From contig JBFMCL010000002.1 in NCBI GenBank assembly GCA_040754395.1, positions 124,001 through 188,000 on the forward strand: 64,000 nt of DNA, in the 5' to 3' direction. Numbering within the stretch: the stretch's first letter is position 1; each line of letters opens with the position of its first letter. The DNA is from Nitrospirota bacterium. GTDB lineage: Bacteria > Nitrospirota > Thermodesulfovibrionia > Thermodesulfovibrionales > SM23-35. The notes under the pieces are model-generated. The model searched no databases. It saw only the letters and a list, made by a program, of their open reading frames with translations, and was not told the DNA's origin. The position numbers and the translations under genes are program-made. Below, one piece after another: positions 44,557 to 53,800 of the stretch.

Positions 44557-47500
44557 TTATCTAAGCCCTCTATTTTTACTGCGTTCGTACCGTTCTTCAG
44601 TATGCATGCCAGTCTGCTTATCTGGTGCAAGTGCATTAAACAGTCTTTCAACTTCTTCTGCGGGTAATGGTTTACTGAAGTAATACCCCTGTCCCATATC
44701 ACATTTCAAAAGGCGCAGGAACTTCCACTGTTCCTTAGTCTCCACCCCCTCCGCAATTATTTTCAAATTAAGCGCATGTGCCATATTGATGATAGCCATT
44801 ACGATTGATGCAGAATCAGGATCATTCACCATTTCTTTGATAAATGTTATATCTATTTTCAGATTGTCGATTGGGAATCTCTTCAGATATGCCAATGACG
44901 AGTACCCGGTCCCAAAGTCATCAATAGAGACTGAAACTCCTATATCCTTAAGTTCCTTGATAACCAGGCTGGTAATTTCCACATTCTGCATAAAGGCGCT
45001 TTCTGTTATTTCCAGGGTAAGGAGCGAAGGATAAAATCCACTTTCTCCCATTATCTTCTTCACCCTCTCAGCCAGATTCTTTTGCCTGAATTGTATTGGT
45101 GAGATATTCACCGAGACTGGTACTACAGGATACATTTTATCCTGCCATTCCTTCACCTGCCTTATCGCTTCTTTCAAACTCCACTCCCCAACCTCAAGAA
45201 TCATCCCTGTTTCTTCCAACACGGGAATAACCTTCTCCGGAGGCACTAACCCCTTGTCCTTTTTTTGCCACCTGATAAGGGCTTCCATCCCTATTATTCT
45301 ATTTGTAGTTATATCCCAGTACGGTTGATAATGGAGAATAAATTCCTTTTTCTCATGGGCTATTGCAAGTTCCTTTTCCAGCGATATTATTTCTGCTGCC
45401 CTCAAATCCATATCTTCAGTATAAAACTGGAACGATTTCCTCCCGTTCTTCTTTGCAGTTGATAGTGCCAATCCGGCTGATTTCAGAAGTTCAGCGGCAT
45501 TGTTTCCGTCTGAAGGATAAAAAGAAATACCGGTATTGAATGACAGTCTTATTTTCTCATTTTTTACCGTTATATTCTGTGTTATATCCTTTATAATCTT
45601 TTCTAAAATTAAAATAATATCATCAACGTGACCTATATTAATAAGTGCTATGCCGAATTCATCGTTACCCAGCCTTGCTGCGATATTTCCTGTTTGGATA
45701 CTATGTGATAGTCTCTCCCCGACTGCTTTTAAAATATCATCGCCAAACGCATGTCCGTATGAGCCACTGATAAGTTTAAATCGCTCAATATTAACAACTG
45801 AGACCGCAACATTCTTTGAGGTGTCCTTTGTTCGAACAATGGCCTGGTTAACCCTCTCAATGAACAGATTTCTATTGGGGAGCCCTGTTAAAGAGTCATA
45901 ATACGCGAGATACTCAAGCTGCCCCTCCATTTGTTTCCTCTCTGTGATATCTCTGAAAGTAACGACTGTTCCGGTAATCTTGTCATTTTCTTCTATAGGG
46001 GTACTGGTATATTCGACCGGGAAAAGTGTGCCATCTTTTTTCAAAAACAGTTCATGATTGACAGTTTGGACTGCGCCATCATGAAGAGACGCATGTATCG
46101 GGCAGTCTTCTTCAGGATAAGTATTTCCATCAACCTGTTGAGAGTGCCAGATACTGTGAGTGTCCTTGCCTATGAGTTCATGTGGTGCATATCCGAGCAT
46201 TCTTGCCGCAGCCGGGTTAACGAATGTGTGGTATCCATTTTTATCGAGTCCTAAGATGCCTTCTCCCGCCGAGTTCAGAATAAGCTCATTCCTGTGGCTC
46301 AGCTTTTTTATAGTCTCCTCCGAATGCTTTCGGTCAGTGACATCTCTGCCTACCCCACTAATGCCAATGGTTTTTCCCTTGTGGTCTTTCAGCACTGATC
46401 CCCTAAAATCATATGGCATATGTCTCCCGTCTTTAGTGATAAGTGCTGCCTCAACAAATCCCTCACCCTCCTTATATATTGTCTCAATTGCTTCAGTCAA
46501 TCTTTTGGCATCTTCTTCAGAAAAGAAATCAGGCACTTTCATCGAAGATACTTCTTCATCGCTTAACCCTAATACTGTATTCGCTGCCTTGTTCCACCTG
46601 AGCAACTTACCTTCCAGATCAAAAACAAAGAATAAATCCTTCAGATTATTCAATGCGTTTTCAGTAAAATGCTTTTCTTGTTTCAGCTCCTCCACCGCAC
46701 ACCGGCGCTCGTCTCTTGCATGCAATGCCATGATGCCATATGAAATTTCCTTTGAAAATTGAATAAGCAAATTGACCTCCTGTTCGTCAAATGCATAGGG
46801 ATGAGAAGCATAAATATTTAAAGTGCCAAAGACTCTTGCGTCCGCAATGAGAGGAAGTGAAATGCATGACGCATAACCGCGCTTGATCGCCTCTTTGCGC
46901 AGGAAGGCATGGTGTTCATCTGATAGCATATTGCTGATAATGACTGGTTTGCCCGTTCTGATTGCTGTACCTGCGGGATTTTTTCCTCTTTCATCGTCGG
47001 CCCGGGAAGTATTCAGGGCCGCAAGATATCCTTCGTCATATCCTGCATGGGCGACAGGATTGACACTCTCTGCCTCATCTACCCCGGCATAGCCTATCCA
47101 TGCCAGGCAATAACCTCCGGTCTCAACGAGAACCTTGCACATGCCGTTCAGCAGCTCGTTCTCTTCGGTAGCATGCACTAATATCTGATTGCATTCACCG
47201 GCGGTCTTGAGTGCCCGGTTTAAAATGTGCAAATCCTTAATTCTTTTTGCAAGCTCAGAGGTTCGTACCTGAACTTCGACTTCAAGATCGTCATGCGATT
47301 TCTTAAGTTCTGCCGACATCTGCTTTTGCTCTGTGATATCCCGCGCTACGGAAAAAATCAGCTGCTCTTCAACCAGCGGATAGCAGTTCCATGAAACCCA
47401 TTTATAAGAACCATCCTTGCATTGATAGCGGGTTTCAAATGTAACCACCGATTTGCCTTTCTTGAGTCTGTTTGCCATATCGATTGCCAATTCCCTGTCT

Positions 47501-48438
47501 TCAGGATGAATGAATTCAAGATACGGTTTAGACATCAGTTCTTTTTGTGTCCAGCCAAGGGTTTTTTCCCAGGCCGGGTTTAACTGCTTGAAGAATCCGT
47601 CGAAACCGGCAATGCAAAACATGTCGATTGAGAAGCTGAACAGGCGTTTGCGTTCCACCTCTGCACGATTGCGCTCGGCAATCTCATTCCGGATGATTAC
47701 AACAGAGACGACCACGATAATAACCGCCAGAAGCAACCCTGACATCACAATAAAAGATGTTGCACGACCCAGCAATCTCAATGTTTCATCATGCTGGTTA
47801 AGGAGCCTGGTCTCTTCAGTTACAAACTCATCAATTACCTTGTCGATATTTGTCATCAACTGCTCACCTTTTCCAGTCATAACCAGGGTTTGGGCAGCAA
47901 CTCGCCCCTGTTTCCTCCGGATTTCAATAACTTGTCCATTATGTTCGGTCATTTGCGCAATGAGGAGTTCGAGTGCTGCGATACTCTTCTGCTGTTCAGG
48001 CTCTCTTGAGGTTGATTCCCTGACAGTTTTTATCCTCCAATGAATTGTCGCAATCTTGGAATGGTAATGGGCTAAGAGTTCTTCCTGCCCGGTAATGACG
48101 TAACCTCGCTGATCGGACTGAATATCGTTAAGAAGGGAATTCACTTCGACAATATCGGCAATAACTTCATAGGTTTGCTTGCGCAAATCGGCAGAGGCAG
48201 AAAAATCAGATATAAATACTTGAGAGGCAATACTGATCATAACAAGAACGAGCAATCCCAGCCCAAAGCCGATACCCACCTTGGTTTCTATGTCGCGTTT
48301 CACTGTCAATCTGTCTTGTTGAGAATCGTCGTTATCAGTTTTCTGCCCCCTAAATGACCTGAATCCAGCGATACGCATCGCCAAACGTTTGATAAACGTG
48401 TCATTGCTTTTTGTCCGATCAATTTTTTTGTCCATCAT
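44557..48438 (-). CDS. CHASE3-PAS-GAF-PAS-PAS-GGDEF-EAL c-di-GMP phosphodiesterase
   Basis: This 1293-residue membrane sensor carries, in order: helix 1 (about residues 55-77), a CHASE3-like helical domain (80-215), helix 2 (228-250), PAS (260-385), GAF (405-560), PAS (585-700), PAS (715-840), GGDEF (850-1010) and EAL (1025-1270). The GGDEF part reads RLGNDEF and has lost acidic residues in the metal region (VNIERFKLISGSYGH), so it is probably inactive. The EAL part keeps EALIRW, VNISPIQF, LEITES, DDFGTGYS, LKID, AEGVET and GQGYYFSKP, so active hydrolysis of c-di-GMP is predicted. It is the last gene of the sigma-54 operon, 23 bases after the glycosyltransferase. Confidence 0.9.
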   Translation of the reverse strand: MMDKKIDRTKSNDTFIKRLAMRIAGFRSFRGQKTDNDDSQQDRLTVKRDIETKVGIGFGLGLLVLVMISIASQVFISDFSASADLRKQTYEVIADIVEVNSLLNDIQSDQRGYVITGQEELLAHYHSKIATIHWRIKTVRESTSREPEQQKSIAALELLIAQMTEHNGQVIEIRRKQGRVAAQTLVMTGKGEQLMTNIDKVIDEFVTEETRLLNQHDETLRLLGRATSFIVMSGLLLAVIIVVVSVVIIRNEIAERNRAEVERKRLFSFSIDMFCIAGFDGFFKQLNPAWEKTLGWTQKELMSKPYLEFIHPEDRELAIDMANRLKKGKSVVTFETRYQCKDGSYKWVSWNCYPLVEEQLIFSVARDITEQKQMSAELKKSHDDLEVEVQVRTSELAKRIKDLHILNRALKTAGECNQILVHATEENELLNGMCKVLVETGGYCLAWIGYAGVDEAESVNPVAHAGYDEGYLAALNTSRADDERGKNPAGTAIRTGKPVIISNMLSDEHHAFLRKEAIKRGYASCISLPLIADARVFGTLNIYASHPYAFDEQEVNLLIQFSKEISYGIMALHARDERRCAVEELKQEKHFTENALNNLKDLFFVFDLEGKLLRWNKAANTVLGLSDEEVSSMKVPDFFSEEDAKRLTEAIETIYKEGEGFVEAALITKDGRHMPYDFRGSVLKDHKGKTIGISGVGRDVTDRKHSEETIKKLSHRNELILNSAGEGILGLDKNGYHTFVNPAAARMLGYAPHELIGKDTHSIWHSQQVDGNTYPEEDCPIHASLHDGAVQTVNHELFLKKDGTLFPVEYTSTPIEENDKITGTVVTFRDITERKQMEGQLEYLAYYDSLTGLPNRNLFIERVNQAIVRTKDTSKNVAVSVVNIERFKLISGSYGHAFGDDILKAVGERLSHSIQTGNIAARLGNDEFGIALINIGHVDDIILILEKIIKDITQNITVKNEKIRLSFNTGISFYPSDGNNAAELLKSAGLALSTAKKNGRKSFQFYTEDMDLRAAEIISLEKELAIAHEKKEFILHYQPYWDITTNRIIGMEALIRWQKKDKGLVPPEKVIPVLEETGMILEVGEWSLKEAIRQVKEWQDKMYPVVPVSVNISPIQFRQKNLAERVKKIMGESGFYPSLLTLEITESAFMQNVEITSLVIKELKDIGVSVSIDDFGTGYSSLAYLKRFPIDNLKIDITFIKEMVNDPDSASIVMAIINMAHALNLKIIAEGVETKEQWKFLRLLKCDMGQGYYFSKPLPAEEVERLFNALAPDKQTGMHTEERYERSKNRGLR

Positions 48439-48461
48439 TGCACATGTTCAGGATTGTGATT

Positions 48462-49544
48462 CTAATGACCCTTCTCCCAAACCATCAACCTTTCTTTTGC
48501 GATCCACTCTTTCCACATGGCTTTCAAAAACATATAGTAGTTGACAGGCTTAATGATGAAATAAGCCCACAAAGACGAAATGACTTTTCCAACCATCCTG
48601 ATTCTAAATCCCGTGATAAGACACACAATGGCTACCAGAAATATTTCAATCATCAAGAATCCACCAAGGGTATAGAGCATATCTGAAGTTACCAAATAGA
48701 TACTGAGGGCAAGAAGGGGTGAGAAAAAGCTGTCAAGCAGATATCCGTAAACGAATGTGCCTAATTTCTTGTTCTTTCTGAAGCTGTGAACGCTTATATT
48801 CTGGAAGAAACTTCGATACCATCTATTCACCTGTTTTTTGAATATTGCAAATGTCGGTGGGTCTAACGGATAACAAAGGGCATTCGGGGCATAATAGATG
48901 CGAAAACCGTTCAAAAGAAAATCCCATGTAAGATCCATATCTTCGCCCATCGTTCTTGGCTGAAACCCGCCCATTTTCTGAATATGCTTGGTGCTGAAAA
49001 CCGCAAAGCACCCGGAGCAAACAAGAATTGTGCCCGCACTGTTCTGGGCAGATTTGAAGATTGTCAGGCCCAAGATATATTCTATGAATCTTCCCCTTTC
49101 CCACAGAGTTTCAATCCTCTGGGGTATGACAAACCCGCACACTGCTGCCGTAAGAGGATCATTGAAATAGGGCAGGGTGTTCTCTATTGCTTTTTTGTGG
49201 AGTATGGTGTCCGCATCTATTGAAACCATCAAATCTGTGTGAATATCATTAATTACATAGTTCTGAGCCATAGCCTTTGTTCCCTGATTCTGATGAGTCC
49301 TGACCACCCTCACCCCTTTTTCTAAGGCTATTTCTCCTGTTCTGTCTGTAGAACAATCGTCAACTACAATAATTTCATCGATATAAACTGACTGACTTCT
49401 GATACTGTCAATCGTGTCAGAGATATTTCTCTCCTCATTGTATGCGGGGATAACGACGGTTATCGTGTATTGCCTGCAGGGCGGCCCTGCAAGTATTTTC
49501 GGTTTCAATCCAAACAGTCTGCGCCAGTTCACATCGATTTTCAA
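48462..49544 (-). CDS. processive family 2 glycosyltransferase (exopolysaccharide synthase)
   Basis: The protein (360 residues) has the N-terminal GT-A fold (VVIPAYNEERNISDTI, VVDDCSTDRTG, SIDADT) and the processive synthase motifs ED (GEDMDLTWDF) and QxxRW (KQVNRWYRSF), as in PgaC, BcsA and hyaluronan synthase. Three or four membrane helices lie after residue 265. It probably polymerises a sugar chain and helps move it across the inner membrane. No PilZ domain is attached. The TTG start at 49544 follows GGAGGAG and touches the stop of the upstream gene. It sits in an operon with an EAL protein and two small envelope proteins. Confidence 0.88.
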   Translation of the reverse strand: MKIDVNWRRLFGLKPKILAGPPCRQYTITVVIPAYNEERNISDTIDSIRSQSVYIDEIIVVDDCSTDRTGEIALEKGVRVVRTHQNQGTKAMAQNYVINDIHTDLMVSIDADTILHKKAIENTLPYFNDPLTAAVCGFVIPQRIETLWERGRFIEYILGLTIFKSAQNSAGTILVCSGCFAVFSTKHIQKMGGFQPRTMGEDMDLTWDFLLNGFRIYYAPNALCYPLDPPTFAIFKKQVNRWYRSFFQNISVHSFRKNKKLGTFVYGYLLDSFFSPLLALSIYLVTSDMLYTLGGFLMIEIFLVAIVCLITGFRIRMVGKVISSLWAYFIIKPVNYYMFLKAMWKEWIAKERLMVWEKGH

Positions 49545-49940
49545 TTACTCCTCCTTTTTGGAGTTCAGGTAGTACAGATGAGATATTTCCTCTCTCAACT
49601 GTGGAGATGCCATGATCACCTGTGTTGGCATTGTGTTGCAGCACAGCAAATTCTCCAAAATGGTATTCGTCATCGCAGCCGTCAATTCGGGGGAAGCAGG
49701 TATTGTTGGATAGTTATAGCTTTTCCCTTCGGCTGAAAGTTTATCGACCTCTGCCCTGAAAGTTGAATCAGTTTCTATGACAGCCGCAGTGGGTTGTGTG
49801 TATTTCGTAACAAAATCATTTACGAATACACCAGCCCCTGTCAATCCCAAAACAGCAACCAGTATCGGATACTTGATCAATAAGTGAATAACCAGGCTGC
49901 AAGTACCCATGAGACCGCTCGTTCCTAATCCGTATGCCAT
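49545..49940 (-). CDS. small membrane protein of unknown function in the EPS operon
   Basis: This 131-residue protein has one or two hydrophobic stretches at about residues 8-42 (LMGTCSLVIHLLIKYPILVA and on), then a soluble part of about 85 residues with two adjacent cysteines (LLCCNTMP). AGGAGGTAAACA precedes the ATG. It lies 3 bases after the exported protein gene and adjoins the glycosyltransferase gene. I recognise no family. By place it may be an accessory subunit of the polysaccharide synthase, for example a partner for the glycosyltransferase; this is inference only. Confidence 0.7.
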   Translation of the reverse strand: MAYGLGTSGLMGTCSLVIHLLIKYPILVAVLGLTGAGVFVNDFVTKYTQPTAAVIETDSTFRAEVDKLSAEGKSYNYPTIPASPELTAAMTNTILENLLCCNTMPTQVIMASPQLREEISHLYYLNSKKEE

Positions 49941-49943
49941 TGT

Positions 49944-50402
49944 TTACCTCCTGTTTTTCCAATCCCCTCCAGCTGACCACTGAAGGAAGGCTACTGCTCT
50001 CCAGGCATTATTAGACGAATCATTGAAGTATCCGAAGTACTCACCGCGGATACCAAGATCAATCACCCCCCAATTGTTTAGACCGGCTTTGAGTGGATGC
50101 TTGACTTTCCCCCCGAAAACCGGCCTCCACCTGTTGTTCCAGAAATCATTGGTATGATCTGATTTTGTGAGACCGATTCCGGCAAATGTGTTTAGCACAA
50201 AATCCGACTCCCCTAATTTCATCCAGTCAATTCCCTGTTCAACGTACATGTCGAGCTTTGAACCTCTCTCTATATCGTTGCTCGGAGTAAAAGAAAGTTC
50301 TCCCCATGAATACCAGGGATAACCGAGTATCTCGGCTGTTGCTTGATGACTGAATACTGAAACTGTCATCAAGATTACCAAAACTGCCAGGCACCTTTTC
50401 AT
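49944..50402 (-). CDS. small exported protein, first gene of the EPS operon
   Basis: A signal peptide covers residues 1-23 (LAVLVILMTVSVFSHQATA). The mature part (about 128 residues) is rich in aromatic residues in short strands (GYPWYSWGELSF, NNRWRPVFGGKVK, GIRGEYFGYF), suggesting a beta-barrel or carbohydrate-binding outer membrane protein. It ends FLQWSAGGDWKNRR. AAGGGAGGTTTCA precedes the ATG. It is the first gene after the sigma-54 promoter at 50473-50488. I recalled a loose likeness to outer membrane partners of glycosyltransferases (such as NfrA-type C-terminal domains), but could not confirm it. Confidence 0.7.
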   Translation of the reverse strand: MKRCLAVLVILMTVSVFSHQATAEILGYPWYSWGELSFTPSNDIERGSKLDMYVEQGIDWMKLGESDFVLNTFAGIGLTKSDHTNDFWNNRWRPVFGGKVKHPLKAGLNNWGVIDLGIRGEYFGYFNDSSNNAWRAVAFLQWSAGGDWKNRR

Positions 50403-50472
50403 TGAAACCTCCCTTAAAAAAATTTTTAGAGATTGCCTTCAAAAGGCATTTTCTTTTATCTGACCATGTTAT

Positions 50473-50488
50473 TGCAGGAGCCATGCCA
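50473..50488 (-). promoter_or_regulatory. sigma-54 (-24/-12) promoter of the EPS operon
   Basis: On the minus strand the site reads TGGCATGGCTCCTGCA: TGGCA at -24, then exactly 10 bases between the GG and the GC of the -12 box (consensus TGGCACG-N4-TTGCA). It ends about 71 bases before the start codon of the exported protein. Enhancer-like motifs lie at fixed distance upstream (see the repeat entry). Confidence 0.8.
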
Positions 50489-50490
50489 GA

Positions 50491-50715
50491 TTGTTTAAAG
50501 CTGAAACATATTGAATTACAATGATAATTTCAAGCCGCTCAGAAATGCGGGGGAAAAGTGTTCGTTTTTAATACAGGGGATTGAAATAACAGGGAATTAT
50601 TATAAATGCTTTTAAGTTATTGTTTTTTATGAAATAATGTAGGGAAGGTTCAGAAGTGTTCGTTTCTGAACATGGTGTTCGAAATTATGCTATTTAATTG
50701 AGTATTTCTTCATTG
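50491..50715 (-). repeat. duplicated promoter-upstream module, copy A
   Basis: This segment is homologous to 56004-56225, in the same orientation, with many mismatches but long shared blocks (for example TTAATACAGGGGATTGAA and GTTCGTTTCTGAACATGGTG). Three GTGTTCG motifs lie at 50558, 50656 and 50675. Their distances to each other (98, 19) and to the -24 box (70 bases) are identical to copy B. The end of the module resembles the last codons of the NtrC-type gene (…MKKYSIK, stop). Confidence 0.85.
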
Positions 50716-50750
50716 TCCCGATCACGCTTTCGACTGTAATCCTCTATCTC
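50690..50750 (-). pseudogene. chimeric remnant of NtrC-type and HD-GYP gene ends
   Basis: On the minus strand 50722-50690 encodes a tail like the C-terminus of the NtrC-type gene (GTMKKYSIK versus LRKMKRYSIT). Directly upstream, 50721-50750 matches 55631-55660 inside the HD-GYP gene at 29 of 30 bases, in the same orientation. The two fragments are joined here but 0.5-1 kb apart at their source, so this is a rearrangement scar. It has no ribosome site of its own. Confidence 0.65.
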
Positions 50751-50757
50751 AACAGGA

Positions 50758-50792
50758 AAAGATAGGGATCAGGCTAACGCAAGCCTGATCCC
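50758..50792 (-). terminator. terminator hairpin of the subtilase gene
   Basis: An 11-base perfect stem (GGGATCAGGCT 50765-50775 with its complement 50782-50792, 6-base loop) lies 45 bases after the stop of the subtilase gene. On the minus strand TATCTTTTCC follows, a short T-tract, so termination is probable but may be partial. Confidence 0.72.
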
Positions 50793-50836
50793 ATGCTCTT
50801 TACATCATATTAATCGTGCGTCCTAATCTTTAAACA

Positions 50837-53800
50837 TTATTTAACAACTATGTCTCCCTGAGCAATTGGCATCGGTACAGTCTTGTTGGCTGACCACTTG
50901 CTGGAGAACCAAACCCCGCCTGCTTTCCTCTGCAGAGTCATGGCAATGGTATCACCATTTCCATTTGCCTGATTACCATCCTTAATGTGGATTTGCAACT
51001 GTGCCCCGCCCTCTATTGCGATAGAGTTGGCCGGATCCGTAATATCAACGAGATTAGCCTTGCTGCTGAAACTCGCTGTTCCGGATGGTTTCTGCACCGT
51101 CAATACTGCAATAGCCGTGCTCTTGATCTTATAGGTGCGAAGCACATTACCTATTGAACCGTCAGGTTTATAGTAACTGCGCACAGTGATATTGACAGCC
51201 CCCTGGGGATTCGCGCCACTCTTGTTATACTTTACGTCAAATGAAAAATCCGTTGACTGGCCTGCTGCGCCGGCAATATACCCTCTGGAGTCTGTTCCAT
51301 TTGTTGTCTTGCCGCCTCCAATAATCCATCCATTATCCAACGGTTTTGCAACCGTGACAATCGTGTCGTGAACCGGATTATTGAGAAGATAGCCGCCGCC
51401 GACAATTACAGCGATGTCAAGTGATGTTACATAGGCATTGCCCATATTGTACTGAACGATTGCACTCGCGGTTCCTACCTTCCTGTCGTCTGGATTCACA
51501 AGGCCAACAGGCAAATTTGCAGCCCCGTTGATTGGTGTATATAAACCATTTGAGTTGCGGATTGCAAATGTTACCCTTGCATTGCGGATATCACTGGTGC
51601 ATACCTGATCAACATCCTGAATCGTAGCGCTTAAGGCAAGCGAAACAGTATTGCTGTTCGTTGTTACCGTTGTCCAGAAGAATACATTGCCTGTATACAC
51701 CGCCTGACCGGCAAGTGGCCCAACTTTAGCTGCGTTAATAGTGAAGCTCTGTGATGTGGTGCTATTGGAATAGATGTCATCGGGACCGAATGAGACACTT
51801 ACCTGATACGTGCCGGGCATATTCGCAGAACTCAGCGTCATGCCTGTTGCTGCAACCCCATTGGCATCTGTTACTGCGCTGGCTGTAGCTGCACCAATCA
51901 TGAAGTTAATCGTCTTGCCCGCAATGCCTGAGCCAGAAGTGTCATCGGTTAGCCTGGCAGAGACTCTCACGCAATCAGAATACAGTCCTGCAGATTGTCC
52001 CTGATATACCAGCGTTGTCGGTCTCTTGTCTATTGTCAGCGCACCGTTATCAATCGTGACTGAATAGTTGTTCAACTTGCTGTTTGGATCATGCAAGGAC
52101 GGTGTGATCGTATACGTCCCCACAGGACTGGACTGTGTCGCAGTTGTGCTGTAGCTTGCAGTAATGCCATCGCCGTTCACAACGCCGGTAAGCGAACCGC
52201 TCAGTGCCGGGTTCGGCTCACCGTAAATCCTGTTCTTATCATGAGCAATGACAGTGAGTGATTTCTTATTGATGGCAAATGAACGGTCTACATCAGACGC
52301 CGCATTGTAATTTGCATTACCCGCCTGCGAGGCCCTTATGGTGCATGTGCCTGGCTCCACAATCGTGACCGTCGTGCCGGATACTGTGCACTTAGCCGCA
52401 GTCAAGCTGCTGAAGGCCACCGTCAATGACGATGAGGCTGTTGCGCTCACCGCAAAGGGCGCATCACCATACGTCCTGTCGGCAAGTGTGCCAAATGTGA
52501 TTGTCTGATCTGCCTTATTGATGGTTTCTGTTTGATTGGCAGATGTAAGCCCGGTAGCTGAAGCAGTGATTGTCGGCGCACCAGCATTCAAATCTTTATA
52601 GTAGAAACTCGCCGTATTGCCTGTGGAGAGGATCGTTACGCTTGTGATGGAACTTGTGCAGGAGGCATCGCTATAAAATGTTCCGCCTCCGGAGGAGCTG
52701 CTCAGATTAACTGTCATATTACTTGTCGGGTTGGTTGGCGTATTGCTGGCGTCTTGTGTTTGTACTGTTATTTGTGGTGAGCACTCTCCAACAGTCCTTG
52801 TGAATACAGTGGATGTAAAGGCAAGCTTGGTGGGATCTAAAGAATTAACAGTATATGTCGCACTTCCAACTATGTTGCCCGGGGCGCAAGCTCCGCTATT
52901 GCCAGTTTTGCAAATGAGAACTGTATGACTCGCTGCAGTTACGGGGGTATATGAGTCACACACATTGTTTGTGCCCGACGATAAATTGCCTGACACGGTG
53001 TCTCTCACCAAAGTTGAAGAATCAAATGTGGTCGTACTTTTATACCATTGCATACGATAAGCCGCGGTGCCACCTCCAGTAACTGTAACCGAGGATTTTG
53101 CACTTACCTGACTGCCCAAAATGAAAGATGTTGATTCTGATGTTGTGGGGGGACAATTAGAACTATAATTATAGATTGTTGTTGTGGCGCCACTTATACT
53201 GGCTGCTATTTTATACGGCCCCACATATGGCCCTCCGCCTGCCTCAACACCGGCCGGCTGTATTTCATCAAGCCCCGTATCCGCCATTGCCGCAGCCATA
53301 TTCACGCGGCCGTTTCCGGTCTGCTCGTGCGTGCCTGCAGGATCTGCAGTGCGCGCGAGACGCCCCACGATTACCCCATTGGTGAGGGTTGGGTCATCAG
53401 CCTTCATAAAAGCCGCGACACCTGCAACAATTGCCGCTGATGCAGATGTTCCGTTCAGGGATACAATGGAATTTTCAAGACCGGTCGTTGCAATGTCCTC
53501 TCCTGGTGCTGCGAGAAACACGCTCTGCCCAAAGTTGCTGAAAGAGGCGAGGTTGTCAGAATAATCTGTTGCTGAAACCCCGATAACTCCGCGGGCACCA
53601 GCCGGAAACGTTGGGTCGCTTATTCCTTCATTTCCCGTGGCTGCCACTAAAACGACATTCTTTGACCATGCATAGTCAACCGCTTCCTGGAGAAAAGGGC
53701 TGAAGCCGGGGTTGCTGAAACCCATCAGGATTACGTCAGCACCGTTATCTGCTGCCCAGATAATGCCACTTATGATATCGCTGTCCTGGCCTGTGCCGTC

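Noticed and set aside
49545-50402. Identification of the two small proteins as NfrA/NfrB-type partners
   Set aside because: The resemblance is a loose memory of aromatic strand patterns; without a profile search it is not good enough to name them.
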